Positions 40,421 to 50,166 of a stretch of DNA of 64,000 nt are shown one piece after another. Each line of letters opens with the position of its first letter. Position 1 is the stretch's first letter. This stretch comes from an uncultured Acetatifactor sp. (lineage in GTDB: Bacteria; Bacillota; Clostridia; Lachnospirales; Lachnospiraceae): contig CATKYJ010000014.1 of assembly GCA_949840885.1 (NCBI GenBank), positions 1 through 64,000 of the forward strand. Reading direction: 5' to 3'. A program made the position numbers and the translations under genes. A model generated the notes under the pieces. That model was not told where the DNA came from and did not search any database. It was given only the letters and a program-made list of their open reading frames with translations.

Positions 40421-43345
40421 TTACTCCCCTCCTTCCACGGAAAAGCCAAGCTCCTCCCGCTTGTTTGCAATCTCTGCATCGATATACCGGATATAATCCG
40501 TCAGCGTCTCCTTGGGGGCCTGTCCGCCCACCACCACCTTGTAGAAAGCATTGTTCACATTCCTCCAGGTGAAATATCCGCCCGGCACCTGGGGGATGCC
40601 CACCACCTGGTCAAACTGCTCCCTTAGCGTCTGGTAATCCGCCCTGGGCCAGGGCAGGCTCTCAAAGGCTTCCCTGTTGGCCGTAGGATACCTGGCCGAA
40701 GCCCCCATCAGGCTCTCCATCTCTTTCCCATAGGCCGTCTGGATCCTGGCCGAAGTCCACCACTTCATGAATTCCCAGGCGGCCTCCGGATTCTTGCAGC
40801 CTTTCATCATGACAGTGGCATTGCCGCCGCTGACCGTGGTCTTGTCTATGGTGCCGTCCTCCCGCAGGGTGCCGGGCACCGTGGTAAATCCCCAGAGCCC
40901 CTTGATGTCCGGGGCAGATACCTGAAAATTGTTGTAGGTGGTATAGTCCGCCAGGATAATGGGCGCTTCCCCGGTACGGAACCGCTGTTCCACGCTGGTC
41001 TCCCGGTCCAGCTTGTACTTGGAATAATACTCGCAGTACTCCTTGAACACATTCATGGCCACCGTGGAATCCAGCGCAGAGGCAGCGCCGTCCTCCGTGT
41101 AGTACTCCCCTCCGTTCTGGTACAGCAATGTGGCGAACACAGGCTCCGTGGCCAGCATCCCCACCTCCATCTGGTTCTTGCTGAGCACCGCCAGGGCAGC
41201 CTTTAAGTCGTCCCAGGTCTCGGGCACGGAAAGCCCCAGTTCCTTCAGGATATCTTTCCGGTAGAACATCATCATAAAGGTCTGGGTCTCCGGCAGGGCC
41301 CAGGTGCTGCCGTCAAATTCATAGGGCAGCATGGCGCTCTCATAGAAGCGCCCCCGCACCTCCTCCAGATCGGGAAAGGCGCTCAAGTCGTACAGGGCGT
41401 TCCTGACCCCATAGTTCATGGGCAGGTCATTTCCCGTCTGCTTCAGTCCCGCATCCACTCCAAGCTGCATAGCCACATCCGGCCCCTGTCCCGCCAGGGT
41501 GGCCTGGAGCAGGGTGGACATGTTCACCAGCATCACATTGACCCCGATCCCAGTGTTCTTCGTAAAATCCTCGTCAATGAGAGCCTTGATCACATTGGCC
41601 TGGTCCCGTCCGCTTCCCACCCATACCGTGATGGTCTCCGCCTCGCCCTCAGACAGATTGCCGATCTGATTGTAGTCTATAACGAATGAATAATACAGTG
41701 TCTTCAGCTCATGAACCACATTGTCCAAAAAGGAGTCCTTTACCTTGGGCATCTCCTGGTCCGGCGACAGGATATAGATGGCGTCCAGCTGCAGGGGCTG
41801 CTCAATGACCTGGGTGATCCAGGTGCCCACTGCGCTCATGTTGGTCTTGTAGGAGCCTATGACCTTGGAAAAGTTCTCCACATTCTCCGTAAGCTTCAGC
41901 AGCTGGTCCCGCATGGTCACAAGCACAGTCTCTTTCTCGCTCCTGGCGCCGGCCACCTCCTCTAACGCCTCTATCACCGCAGTGAGTTCCTCCGCCGCCC
42001 GGGCGGTCTCCTGGGCCAGCCCCGGGAGGCTCCTCTCGATCTGATAGTCCCGGTACTGAGCCGGCTCCACGCCGATGATCCGGATCACTTTACGGTAGAT
42101 CCCGTTTAAGTCCCTGAGAATCTCTTCCACATCGTCCACGATATGGGAGAAGTCTCCCAGCACCACTTCCATCCGCAGGGTGTGGGCTCCCGCCTCCAGA
42201 TAGAAGCGGTAGGCCTCCCCCTCTTCATTGCGCAGAAGCTCCTGCCTCCAGTTCTGGCTGTAGGGAAACCCATAGTCGTTCATCTCCGAAAAAGGGACTT
42301 CTCCGTCTATGGAGATCTTCCTGGACACATAGATTCCTTTTACAAAATTCTGTTTCACATGGAGCCCGATCTGGTAATATCCGTCCGCAGGCACCTCAAA
42401 GTCCCACTCCAGCCACTGGCCGGACAGCCTCCAGCTATTGCCGCCGATGGTATTGTTCTTCAGGGCGCTTGCGCTGTAGGGGGACACGGAGGGAGAGGAC
42501 TGGTCCTGTACGGGGTAGAGCATCTGGGAAGATTTCCTGTCCGCCTCCTCCGCCTCGATGATCTGCAGAAATCCGGCAGCGTCCGCCCTGGCTTTATCCT
42601 GCTCCTGTTCCATCATTTCCAGGTAGGATCCGGGTCTTTCGTTGTTGGTCAAAATCACCCTGCGCAGCATCATGGGCTCCCTTTGGGACACAATCGTCAG
42701 AGTATGCTCTCCCCTGTCCAGCCAGACGGACAGGCGGTCAGGTATGTACCCCTCACTGTCCCGGCACCATTCCAGCATCCACCGGGGACTTTCCGTCTGC
42801 ATGGGCTTGATATCGTTCCCCTGGTTGTCCACCTCCCACTGTTCCACCGCATTCTTCCAGACCCTGGAGAATTCCAGCACGGACAGTTCCTGGTAGGGAA
42901 GCTCTCCGTCCAGAAATATCCCCCTCTGGATGCCGGCGCTCTTCCCCTCCACCGGATAGTACTCAAGGCCGATTTCATAGAGTCCTTCCTCCTCCACCGT
43001 AAAGGCATACTCGATGAGTCCCTCTTCCCCGGTGAGCACGCTGACCCCTTCCATGCCCTCATAGTCCTTATGGCAGGTTACTTCCATTCCCTCGGCCCGT
43101 ATATAGTCCGAAGCCTCCAGCTCGATCTTCGCATCCGGCCTCTTCCCGTTATCCACACGTTCCAGATAGGCGCCATACCTTTCCGTTTCCTGATAGGCGT
43201 CTAATTTGAGGAGCAGTTCGGAAAGCTCCTCTTCCTTTGCCGCATGGACCCGGAAAAGCGGCATGGGCCACACCTGTGCCCCGGCTATGATGCTTACTGC
43301 CAGCAGACAGGCAAGCATTCTGCGCACGCTTTTGTTCCAACGCAT
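40421..43345 (-). CDS. Giant solute-binding protein with two N-terminal carbohydrate-binding-like domains
   Basis: 974 residues from ATG 43345 (AAGGAG seven bases upstream). A signal peptide ends near VHA-A (35-36) with no lipobox cysteine. Two beta-sandwich domains follow (about 72-245 and 270-410), each with the phrases seen in CBM6/35-like lectins (GLYEIGLEYYPVEGKSAG / IFLDGELPYQE; GYYQIGLHVKQNFVKG / ISIDGEVPFSEMN). A helical or coiled region runs to about 520. From about 590 to the end it is a family 1 solute-binding domain (GQGPDVAMQLGVDAG, DIKGLWGFTTVPGTLREDG, ATVMMKGCKNPEAAWEFMKW). It should grip the polymer and feed permease pair B. Roughly twice the usual SBP length. How it is anchored is unclear. 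Confidence 0.88.
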   Translation of the reverse strand: MRWNKSVRRMLACLLAVSIIAGAQVWPMPLFRVHAAKEEELSELLLKLDAYQETERYGAYLERVDNGKRPDAKIELEASDYIRAEGMEVTCHKDYEGMEGVSVLTGEEGLIEYAFTVEEEGLYEIGLEYYPVEGKSAGIQRGIFLDGELPYQELSVLEFSRVWKNAVEQWEVDNQGNDIKPMQTESPRWMLEWCRDSEGYIPDRLSVWLDRGEHTLTIVSQREPMMLRRVILTNNERPGSYLEMMEQEQDKARADAAGFLQIIEAEEADRKSSQMLYPVQDQSSPSVSPYSASALKNNTIGGNSWRLSGQWLEWDFEVPADGYYQIGLHVKQNFVKGIYVSRKISIDGEVPFSEMNDYGFPYSQNWRQELLRNEEGEAYRFYLEAGAHTLRMEVVLGDFSHIVDDVEEILRDLNGIYRKVIRIIGVEPAQYRDYQIERSLPGLAQETARAAEELTAVIEALEEVAGARSEKETVLVTMRDQLLKLTENVENFSKVIGSYKTNMSAVGTWITQVIEQPLQLDAIYILSPDQEMPKVKDSFLDNVVHELKTLYYSFVIDYNQIGNLSEGEAETITVWVGSGRDQANVIKALIDEDFTKNTGIGVNVMLVNMSTLLQATLAGQGPDVAMQLGVDAGLKQTGNDLPMNYGVRNALYDLSAFPDLEEVRGRFYESAMLPYEFDGSTWALPETQTFMMMFYRKDILKELGLSVPETWDDLKAALAVLSKNQMEVGMLATEPVFATLLYQNGGEYYTEDGAASALDSTVAMNVFKEYCEYYSKYKLDRETSVEQRFRTGEAPIILADYTTYNNFQVSAPDIKGLWGFTTVPGTLREDGTIDKTTVSGGNATVMMKGCKNPEAAWEFMKWWTSARIQTAYGKEMESLMGASARYPTANREAFESLPWPRADYQTLREQFDQVVGIPQVPGGYFTWRNVNNAFYKVVVGGQAPKETLTDYIRYIDAEIANKREELGFSVEGGE

Positions 43346-43398
43346 TTTACGACTCCTTTCCAACCTTTCATCCTCCGTATCCGGATCTGCCATTGTTC

Positions 43399-45933
43399 TC
43401 AGCCTGCAGGCACCCAGTCAGCATTGAACGCCCCTGTCAGCACCTGATCCGTCCGGCTTGCCCTGATACAGCGGGACTCTCCCGCTTCCAGCCAGAATAC
43501 ATTGTCCGAACAGGAGAATACCTCTCCTTTTCCGGGACAGGACAGGGTGACTCCCACAGCCGGAACATTTCCCCTATTTTGCACAAATATCTCCCCGTCC
43601 CCTCCTGCTTTCGCCTCCAGAACCGTTCTGGGGAGCCTGCGCAGAACCCCCGGCTCCCACTGGTAGTCCAGCCAGTAGAACATGCGGTGGACCATCACGC
43701 CCTCCACTGACGCCTCCACCGTGACCAGGACAAGCCTGCCGCCGGCCTTGTCCTGGGACAGGATATAGTCCCCCACCCGTTTCGTCTTCTCTATGGCGCC
43801 AAAGCCCTGGTAGCAGTCAGTCTGCAGCAGCTCCAGATCCCGGTTCCAGGTCTTCACGCACACAGACCATGCTTTCCCTTCAAGGCAGTCCCTATCGTCC
43901 AGCAGGTACACCGGCGCCGCAATGCCGTTCCCTGCCCTCACCGACCGGAAAACCACCACCCCGCAGAGGGGTTCATAGCTGTCTGCCAGGATATAGTAGG
44001 AAAGCTTGGGACAGCCATAATAGTCTATGGTAGACCAGGATGCGGCCGGATACACATCCGTAAGCTTATAATAGCAGACCCCTGTGGAGGCAGGGTAGGC
44101 GGCCCGGCAGCTCTCCAGGGTGTGGCGGATGGCTGTGGCCTGAGCCATCTGGGTGGCCCAGATGAAACCCTCCATGGTGTCCAAAGTGTCAAACTCCGCC
44201 GCATGCTTGGACAGATAGTCCATGTCGCAGGGGTCAAACTGGTTGAACCTGGGTGTGTGGTGGGCAAAGCTCCCGTACTTGTCCGCAGGCCACTGACTTC
44301 TCTCGTCTTCCGGCAGATACTTTTCCACGCTCTCCAGATTCGGCACCGATGCCATGCCGAACTCCCCCAGAAAAGGAGCCTGCAGCCTAAGCGACACGTC
44401 CATGTCCTGCATCTCCCAGTAGGTGCCGTAATTGTGCAAGGAGCCGCCCCAGGGGGATGTTCTGTGGAAAGGCCTGGAGCCGTCCAGTTCAAAGGCGTAC
44501 CTGGCCATCATGTCCATGGCCTCTCCGTCCGCCTCCCTGGACTCATTGCCTCCGCACCACATGATCAGGGAGGGGTGGTTGCGCAGTCTGGGCATATGGC
44601 ACAGCACCGTCTCCTCCAGCTCCTGAAAGGGCTGTTCTTTCTGGCTGTCCCAGCAGGTGGGCCATTCCTGCATGACCATTATTCCGTAGTCGTCACACAG
44701 TCTGTAAAAATCCTCCGTCTCCGGCATTCCCCCGCCCCAGGCTCTCAAAAGCTGAATGTTCTGTTCCTTTGCCAGGCCGAGGAAGCGCTCATACCGCTGT
44801 CTCGGAAAACGCAGCAGCGCATCCAGGGTACACCAGTTTGCCCCTTTTACGAATATCTCCCGTCCGTTTACGGTATAAATCCAGTTGTATTTCTTCGGGT
44901 CAGGCCCTCCCGGCTGAGGCCGCATCTCGATGGTGCGGATTCCAAAGGTATGGCAGGATTCCCATGTTCCGTCTTGGTATTGAATCCGGACTCTGCACTC
45001 ATACAGATTTTGCCCGCCCATGCCATTGGGCCACCATAGCTTCGGATCCGGAATCCTCACCCGGAAGTGGAGGATATCTCCCTCCCCGCCCTGCCAGGGC
45101 GCCTCAAAATGCCAGGCGCTGCCCTGAAAATTCTTTGGGCGAAACTGTGCCCCTAAGCTGCCGCTTCCCTGTCCTTTCCGGATCTTCACGCACAGGTCTA
45201 CGATACCCTCCCCGGCATCCATGGCGGCGGTGAAAGGTGTTTCGAATTCCATCCCTGCCCCTTTCCCGAGCCACACGCTCCCCCAGATGCCCCGGGAGGG
45301 CAGACAGGCATAGTGCCACCCGTACACACAATTGATCACCACCCCGTCATGCCAGCCCTCGTCATTGTCCATAAAGTCGGAAAGAGGCTTTGGCCTGGCC
45401 GGAGCATTGTCCAGCTTTACAATCAGCTCATTCCGCTCCTGCAGCAGTCCCTCCACCCAAAAGACCGGTGTGCCGAACATGCCGCTGTGGGTGCCCAGGA
45501 ATGTGCCGTTGAGCCAGATATGGGCTCTGTAGCACAGGCCGTCGAAGCCCAGTAAGGAACAGTCCTGCCCTCCCTGGAACTGCCTCTTGAACCACCATTC
45601 CCGGTAGCTGTACGCCCTGGCCTCCTTATCCTGGAGACCCACCAGAGGATCCGCTATTTTCCCTGCTTCCAGAAGAGCCGTATGCACGCTGCAGGGAACG
45701 GAGGCTTCTATGGCGTCCGTCCACTGCCCCTCCAGGCGTTCCTTTTTGCTGCCGCCCTCCGCCATCTGCCAGATACCGTCCAAAGACCGCTTCCCCTGTC
45801 CCGCAAACGGCTCCCGAAACAGCTCTCCCGGCAAAAGCCCAGGTTCCTGCACGGGACTCTCCAGAGGAGACGGGCCGGGCGCCCACCCCTCTTTCTCCAG
45901 TTCATCCAAAGACTTTACCCTGTTCTCCACCAT
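43399..45933 (-). CDS. GH2 beta-mannosidase (second)
   Basis: 844 residues, ATG at 45933 with GGAGGG upstream. GH2 domains in order: sugar-binding jelly-roll (YREWWFKRQF, DGLCYRAHIWLNG), immunoglobulin-like domain, TIM barrel with acid/base WCGGNESREADG (Glu464) and nucleophile FLGEFGMASVP (Glu524), then C-terminal beta domain. It differs markedly from the 939-residue GH2 at 28.6 kb, so the two likely prefer different linkages or chain lengths. No signal peptide. The unusual proline-rich N-terminal 45 residues are not part of the catalytic fold. Confidence 0.92.
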   Translation of the reverse strand: MVENRVKSLDELEKEGWAPGPSPLESPVQEPGLLPGELFREPFAGQGKRSLDGIWQMAEGGSKKERLEGQWTDAIEASVPCSVHTALLEAGKIADPLVGLQDKEARAYSYREWWFKRQFQGGQDCSLLGFDGLCYRAHIWLNGTFLGTHSGMFGTPVFWVEGLLQERNELIVKLDNAPARPKPLSDFMDNDEGWHDGVVINCVYGWHYACLPSRGIWGSVWLGKGAGMEFETPFTAAMDAGEGIVDLCVKIRKGQGSGSLGAQFRPKNFQGSAWHFEAPWQGGEGDILHFRVRIPDPKLWWPNGMGGQNLYECRVRIQYQDGTWESCHTFGIRTIEMRPQPGGPDPKKYNWIYTVNGREIFVKGANWCTLDALLRFPRQRYERFLGLAKEQNIQLLRAWGGGMPETEDFYRLCDDYGIMVMQEWPTCWDSQKEQPFQELEETVLCHMPRLRNHPSLIMWCGGNESREADGEAMDMMARYAFELDGSRPFHRTSPWGGSLHNYGTYWEMQDMDVSLRLQAPFLGEFGMASVPNLESVEKYLPEDERSQWPADKYGSFAHHTPRFNQFDPCDMDYLSKHAAEFDTLDTMEGFIWATQMAQATAIRHTLESCRAAYPASTGVCYYKLTDVYPAASWSTIDYYGCPKLSYYILADSYEPLCGVVVFRSVRAGNGIAAPVYLLDDRDCLEGKAWSVCVKTWNRDLELLQTDCYQGFGAIEKTKRVGDYILSQDKAGGRLVLVTVEASVEGVMVHRMFYWLDYQWEPGVLRRLPRTVLEAKAGGDGEIFVQNRGNVPAVGVTLSCPGKGEVFSCSDNVFWLEAGESRCIRASRTDQVLTGAFNADWVPAG

Positions 45934-45954
45934 AGCCGCACCCTCCTTTTTTGC

Positions 45955-47235
45955 CTAATCCATCTTGTCAAGCACCAGCACCCAGTCCTGTCCTTTTCCG
46001 CTTGTGGGAGGGCAAAACAGGTCTGCCTGTGCGCTTACGATTCCCTCTGTCTGAAGCGCCCCGTTTCTGGGATTGTACCAGGACACCCGAATGCGCTTAA
46101 ATCCTAAACTGTCCAGTCTGCAGCGGACGGGCATCCCCAGGGGGCTGTAGACATAGGCATATCCCTCCCCCCTGGCCGCCGCCATTTGGCCCGGCCCTTT
46201 TCCGGCCCCTGCCGGCTGCCCGTCCATGGACAGCAGCTCCGGGGACCTTTGCAGTTCAAAATAGGGGCGCATCAGACGCAGCTTCACCAAATGGCGGATC
46301 TGCTCTGCCCCGGGACTGTGCAGGGCCTCCTGCCAGGGTTTCCAGCCCTGCTGCCATCCCGCCCCGGTTTTGCCGTCTCCCGCTGAAAAGCACCATACGT
46401 CCCTGTGTCCGTACACGGCGCCCAGGCTCCCCCACAGCAGATTCCAGTACAGGTTGTTTCTTACATCCGCATCTGTCCAGCAATAGCCCAGATCAGGGTC
46501 AAAGCAGGCAGGGAAGTCCTCATACCGGCACTCCATGTCCAGCACGGGCCTTTTTTCCCGCTGCCAGGTACTCTCCAAAAGATCCACGCTCTCATAACAT
46601 TCCAGGCCATGCCCGGACTGGATGCTGTGGAAGTCCAGATACGCCTTTCCTTTTAGGAAATCCGCCGAGGAGGAGGCCCCGCAGGGGTGGAAAGTCATCA
46701 GGTGGTTCCCTGCGTCCCCCTCCCGCAGTCCCTTTGCCATGGCATCCAGGATCTGTTCCTGCGCATAAGTTTCCACGGGCCGGTCCCCGCCAAGCACCCA
46801 GATCAGGTTCCAGGCCTCACGGTAGCGGCTGCCCAGCCACTTTCCGTAGGAATAGGCATTTTCGGGATTAAAGACTTCCGGGCCTATCCCGCCTTTCCGG
46901 TTCCATTTGTCTCCCCAGGAGGGCAAAAGCGCCACCACCATCCCCCGCCTGGCCGCCATGTCCATGATCCGGTCCAGATCCCCCCAATAGCTTTCCCGTG
47001 CGGGAAGATGTCCCTGGGGATTTGCCACGGACAGACCTCCCGCCTCTGCCAGAGCCACCACCTGGACGGCGTTGAAGCCCTGATTTTTTCTGGTGTCCAG
47101 GTAGCCCGGAATCTGGCTTAATGCCACCCTGTGCAGCAGTTCCCACGCCGTGTCCGCCATATAGAAGAAAGGTTCTCCGTCGCTCCACTTAAGATACTTT
47201 CCCCCCGGGTGTACGCACAGCTTTCTCAGTTCCAT
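45955..47235 (-). CDS. GH140-like (DUF4038) glycosidase
   Basis: 426 residues from ATG 47235, which overlaps the end of the GH5-CE2 gene by 10 bases and uses a GGAGG inside that gene. The N-terminus has YLKWSDGEPFFYMADTAWEL and GFNAVQVVALAE, and the barrel continues with ESYWGDLDRIMDMAARRGMV, WGSRYRE-like LGSRYREAWNLIWVLGGDRP, GASSSADFL and LDMECRYED (candidate nucleophile). This is the DUF4038 family that includes the GH140 apiosidase. Cytoplasmic by lack of signal peptide. Actual substrate in this mannan-like locus is uncertain. Confidence 0.85.
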   Translation of the reverse strand: MELRKLCVHPGGKYLKWSDGEPFFYMADTAWELLHRVALSQIPGYLDTRKNQGFNAVQVVALAEAGGLSVANPQGHLPARESYWGDLDRIMDMAARRGMVVALLPSWGDKWNRKGGIGPEVFNPENAYSYGKWLGSRYREAWNLIWVLGGDRPVETYAQEQILDAMAKGLREGDAGNHLMTFHPCGASSSADFLKGKAYLDFHSIQSGHGLECYESVDLLESTWQREKRPVLDMECRYEDFPACFDPDLGYCWTDADVRNNLYWNLLWGSLGAVYGHRDVWCFSAGDGKTGAGWQQGWKPWQEALHSPGAEQIRHLVKLRLMRPYFELQRSPELLSMDGQPAGAGKGPGQMAAARGEGYAYVYSPLGMPVRCRLDSLGFKRIRVSWYNPRNGALQTEGIVSAQADLFCPPTSGKGQDWVLVLDKMD

Positions 47236-49373
47236 CCCATCCATTCCTCCACCCTGGCAATGAGCTGGCTGGCCACCCGGCGATGGGTGCACACCGACCA
47301 GTGTCCGTTGGCGCCAACGCCCTCGCTCTCTATCTGCTTGGGAACGATCTCCATACCGCAGACTTTTCCGTCCCCGTAGCGCTCCTGCATGGCGGCCACC
47401 GCCATTTGGACCCGTTCTGCCACGGCCGCGTCCCGATCCCAGAACACCAGTATCCTGGCCTGTGGATTGTATTCCCGCACCTCTTTCAGGAAAGCAATGT
47501 ATTTCTCCTCAAACTGCCCATAGCGCTCTTCCTTAAGGGCTTGGGTCCGCTCTTCCTCTTCCCTGTCCCATCCGTCGCAGTACCTGGCGTCATTGTTGCC
47601 CAGCCGCAGCAGGATCAAATCCGGCACATATTTTTCGAAATCCCATTTTTCGGCTTTCTGCCCGTAATGCTCCTGGCACATCTTGTCCGTATACCCATAC
47701 AGCTCCGGCAGCAGGTTGTGAGTGTTCATGCCGTAGTCGTGGAACACCCCTGTTCCTGACACTGCTGTCAGGTGCACCTCCGCCCCAAAATGCTCCGCCA
47801 CCATGGCGCCGTAAGTCTTCATGGCATCCTGCTCCGCCGTCACAAAATCCGCCCCCTGGTTGGAGCAGATATTGCCGTAGCCGCAGCTGATGGAATCCCC
47901 GATGACTTCCATGCGCCTCTTTTTGGCCTCGGTGGGAATGGGCTGCATAGTGCCGGTCACAAGGATCCGGGACACCGCCGCCCTGCCGTATCCCACCTCC
48001 GAAAGCTTCACTGCTTTTACCGTGTGGGTGCCAAAAGGCAGGTTGTCGCAAAGGGTGTACCATCCGGACTTTCGATCCAGCAAAAACCTGGCCGCAGCGT
48101 CCGGCTGCCCATCCACATAGACGCCGATATGCGCCCTGTCCCCGGGAGCGGGCACATCTCCCTCCCGGATGTCCGTCTCCATCCAGGCCTGGACTTTTGA
48201 ACCCGTAAACCGGAACTCGAACCCTGCGCCGCTCCAGTTAAAGAACACCAGACCATCCCTTCCGGCCTCCACGCATCTGCCAAAGAACCGCACTGCCCTC
48301 TCAGTCACCCGGACTTCTATCTGGGTCTGGCTCTCTTTGGGCTCTCTGACCCTCTTTGCCATAAATTCCTTATAGTACTGTCCCCAATAGGGCGTGGGCG
48401 CAAAGTCTTCCAGGTTCTCCACCAGGCAGGGGCCTGCCTGGTGATGGAAATCCCAGGCAGTCACATGAAATTTCTTGTTCTCAATCCAGCTTAACAGCCT
48501 GGGCACCCACAGGGCGGATATCTCTTTCTGCGGGTTCTCCGGGCGCAGGAACTCCCCGCTGTGCCCGCACTCTCCGATGAGAATGGGATACAGGTGGGAC
48601 AGACAGGCCACATGGCTCTCCCAGTCCATGGATTTCCAGGGGTAAATATGGGAATCAAGGATAATCCCGTTGCCGTCAGGATCCTTTGGGTAATATTCCT
48701 CCGGCATTCCCCGAAATGTGAAAGCCCAGTCCAGCCCCCCGATCACCGCAACGTTCCGGGCTCCTGTTGCCCGGACGCATTGAAGTATCTTCTCCATGCC
48801 CGGGGTCTCAAAGGTATTTTCATGGATCTGGCCCTGGATTTCGCAGACCGAGGTCAGCATCCCTCCCTTGCTCCACATCTCCCAGTCCACCTCTCTGGGC
48901 TCATTGAACAGCCCGAAGAGGACATTCGGATGGTTCCCATAGCGCGTCCCCAGATCCGTCCAGAAGCGAAGGCTGTTCATATCCGGCATATAGCCGTAGT
49001 CCAATGTTCCCAGGGTTCCGCAGTTGCATCCGTGCAAATCCAATATCACATATTTGCGCCTGGCCGCGATCTCGTCTACGATCTCATCCACAAATCTATG
49101 GTACGCCTCCCCTTCCGGATCCCTTTCCTGCTGGTCTTTTAGAAAGCCATACCAGCCGTCCGGCAGCAGGGGCAGGCGGATGAGATTGGCCCTCCATCCG
49201 TCCAGGGCCTCTCTGATGCTGTCCATCAGCCTCTCCGGCACGGGATCCCATTCCAGGGAAGCACAGTTGACCCCGGTTAGGAGCACCTCCCTCCCATAAG
49301 CGTCCAAAGTTCTGTTGCCGTCTATATGCAGCGTCATGTCCCGGTTCTGTTCTATGTATCTTGCGTTTGGCAT
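47226..49373 (-). CDS. GH5 endo-glycanase fused to CE2-type acetyl esterase
   Basis: 715 residues, ATG at 49373 with AAAGGA upstream. Residues 1-345 are a GH5 barrel: RANLIRLPLLP, VILDLHGCNCG, FGLFNEPREV (acid/base Glu158) and LIGECGHSGEF (nucleophile Glu268). Residues about 355-715 are a CE2-type esterase: a beta-sandwich (GAGFEFRFTGSKVQAWMETD), then VIGDSISCGYGN (Ser494), RLGNNDARY and a C-terminal GANGHWSVCTHRR that could supply the catalytic His. GH5-CE2 fusions are known, for example clostridial Cel5C-CE2. They pair backbone cleavage with removal of O-acetyl groups. No signal peptide is evident, which is odd for an endo-enzyme, so it may act on imported acetylated oligosaccharides. Confidence 0.88.
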   Translation of the reverse strand: MPNARYIEQNRDMTLHIDGNRTLDAYGREVLLTGVNCASLEWDPVPERLMDSIREALDGWRANLIRLPLLPDGWYGFLKDQQERDPEGEAYHRFVDEIVDEIAARRKYVILDLHGCNCGTLGTLDYGYMPDMNSLRFWTDLGTRYGNHPNVLFGLFNEPREVDWEMWSKGGMLTSVCEIQGQIHENTFETPGMEKILQCVRATGARNVAVIGGLDWAFTFRGMPEEYYPKDPDGNGIILDSHIYPWKSMDWESHVACLSHLYPILIGECGHSGEFLRPENPQKEISALWVPRLLSWIENKKFHVTAWDFHHQAGPCLVENLEDFAPTPYWGQYYKEFMAKRVREPKESQTQIEVRVTERAVRFFGRCVEAGRDGLVFFNWSGAGFEFRFTGSKVQAWMETDIREGDVPAPGDRAHIGVYVDGQPDAAARFLLDRKSGWYTLCDNLPFGTHTVKAVKLSEVGYGRAAVSRILVTGTMQPIPTEAKKRRMEVIGDSISCGYGNICSNQGADFVTAEQDAMKTYGAMVAEHFGAEVHLTAVSGTGVFHDYGMNTHNLLPELYGYTDKMCQEHYGQKAEKWDFEKYVPDLILLRLGNNDARYCDGWDREEEERTQALKEERYGQFEEKYIAFLKEVREYNPQARILVFWDRDAAVAERVQMAVAAMQERYGDGKVCGMEIVPKQIESEGVGANGHWSVCTHRRVASQLIARVEEWMGWN

Positions 49374-49412
49374 CTCTTTTGTCCTTTCCCGTGCCCATGG
49401 GCACGCTTCCTT

Positions 49413-50087
49413 TTATCCGTTCCGCCTTTTGAACTCCTCCACGATACTGACTCCGGCGCTGGTTCCGATGCGCTCTGCCCCTGCCTCTATCATGGCCAGG
49501 CAGGTGTCCAGATCCCGGATTCCCCCTGCGGCCTTGACCCGGATCCGGTCTCCCACCAGAGAGTGCATCAGCCGCACATCCTCCAGGGTGGCTCCGCCTG
49601 TGCCGAAGCCCGTGGATGTTTTGATGAAGTCAGGTTCCACCTGCAGGGCTATCCTGCACAGGATCTCTTTCTCCTCTTTTGTCAGGTAGCAGTTCTCAAA
49701 GATTACTTTGGACAATACGCCCCTTTTCCTGCAGGCAGATACGATCTGGCCCATCTCCTCCTCCACATAGGAAAGGTTTCGGCTCTTCAGCTCCACAATG
49801 TTCACCACATAGTCGATCTCGTCCGCGCCCTTCTCGATGGCCTGAACCGTCTCAAACACCTTGGCCTCTATGGTGGTCTGCCCTAAGGGGAACCCGATGG
49901 CCGCCCCCACATGTACCTTGCTCTCCTTAAGGAATCTCCGGCACTTTTCCACAGGGGCGGAATTGATTGCCACCATGGCAAACCCATACCGGTCAGCCTC
50001 CTCGCAGAAATTCCTGAAATCCTCATCGCTCACATATGCCTTTAACAGGGTCTGATCCATATAGCCTGCCAGTTTTTCCGCTGTCAT
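49413..50087 (-). CDS. deoC: DeoC-family aldolase (deoxyribose-phosphate aldolase-like)
   Basis: 224 residues, the usual length. ATG at 50087 after AAGGAGGAG. Catalytic residues are in place: GADEIDYVVNI (Asp92), DFIKTSTGFGTGGAT (Schiff-base Lys156) and VKAAGGIRD (Lys185). The canonical reaction is 2-deoxyribose-5-phosphate to glyceraldehyde-3-phosphate plus acetaldehyde. No nucleoside genes are nearby. It stands between GH5-CE2 and a fucose/arabinose isomerase-family gene, so here it may split another phosphorylated sugar or contribute to an unusual pathway. Symbol given for the family, not proven function. Confidence 0.85.
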   Translation of the reverse strand: MTAEKLAGYMDQTLLKAYVSDEDFRNFCEEADRYGFAMVAINSAPVEKCRRFLKESKVHVGAAIGFPLGQTTIEAKVFETVQAIEKGADEIDYVVNIVELKSRNLSYVEEEMGQIVSACRKRGVLSKVIFENCYLTKEEKEILCRIALQVEPDFIKTSTGFGTGGATLEDVRLMHSLVGDRIRVKAAGGIRDLDTCLAMIEAGAERIGTSAGVSIVEEFKRRNG

Positions 50088-50166
50088 CTCCGCTTCTCCT
50101 CCTTTTATAATCGCCGCGCGGTGGCCCTAAAGGACAAAGCCTCTTGGGCGCACTTCTCACGAGACT

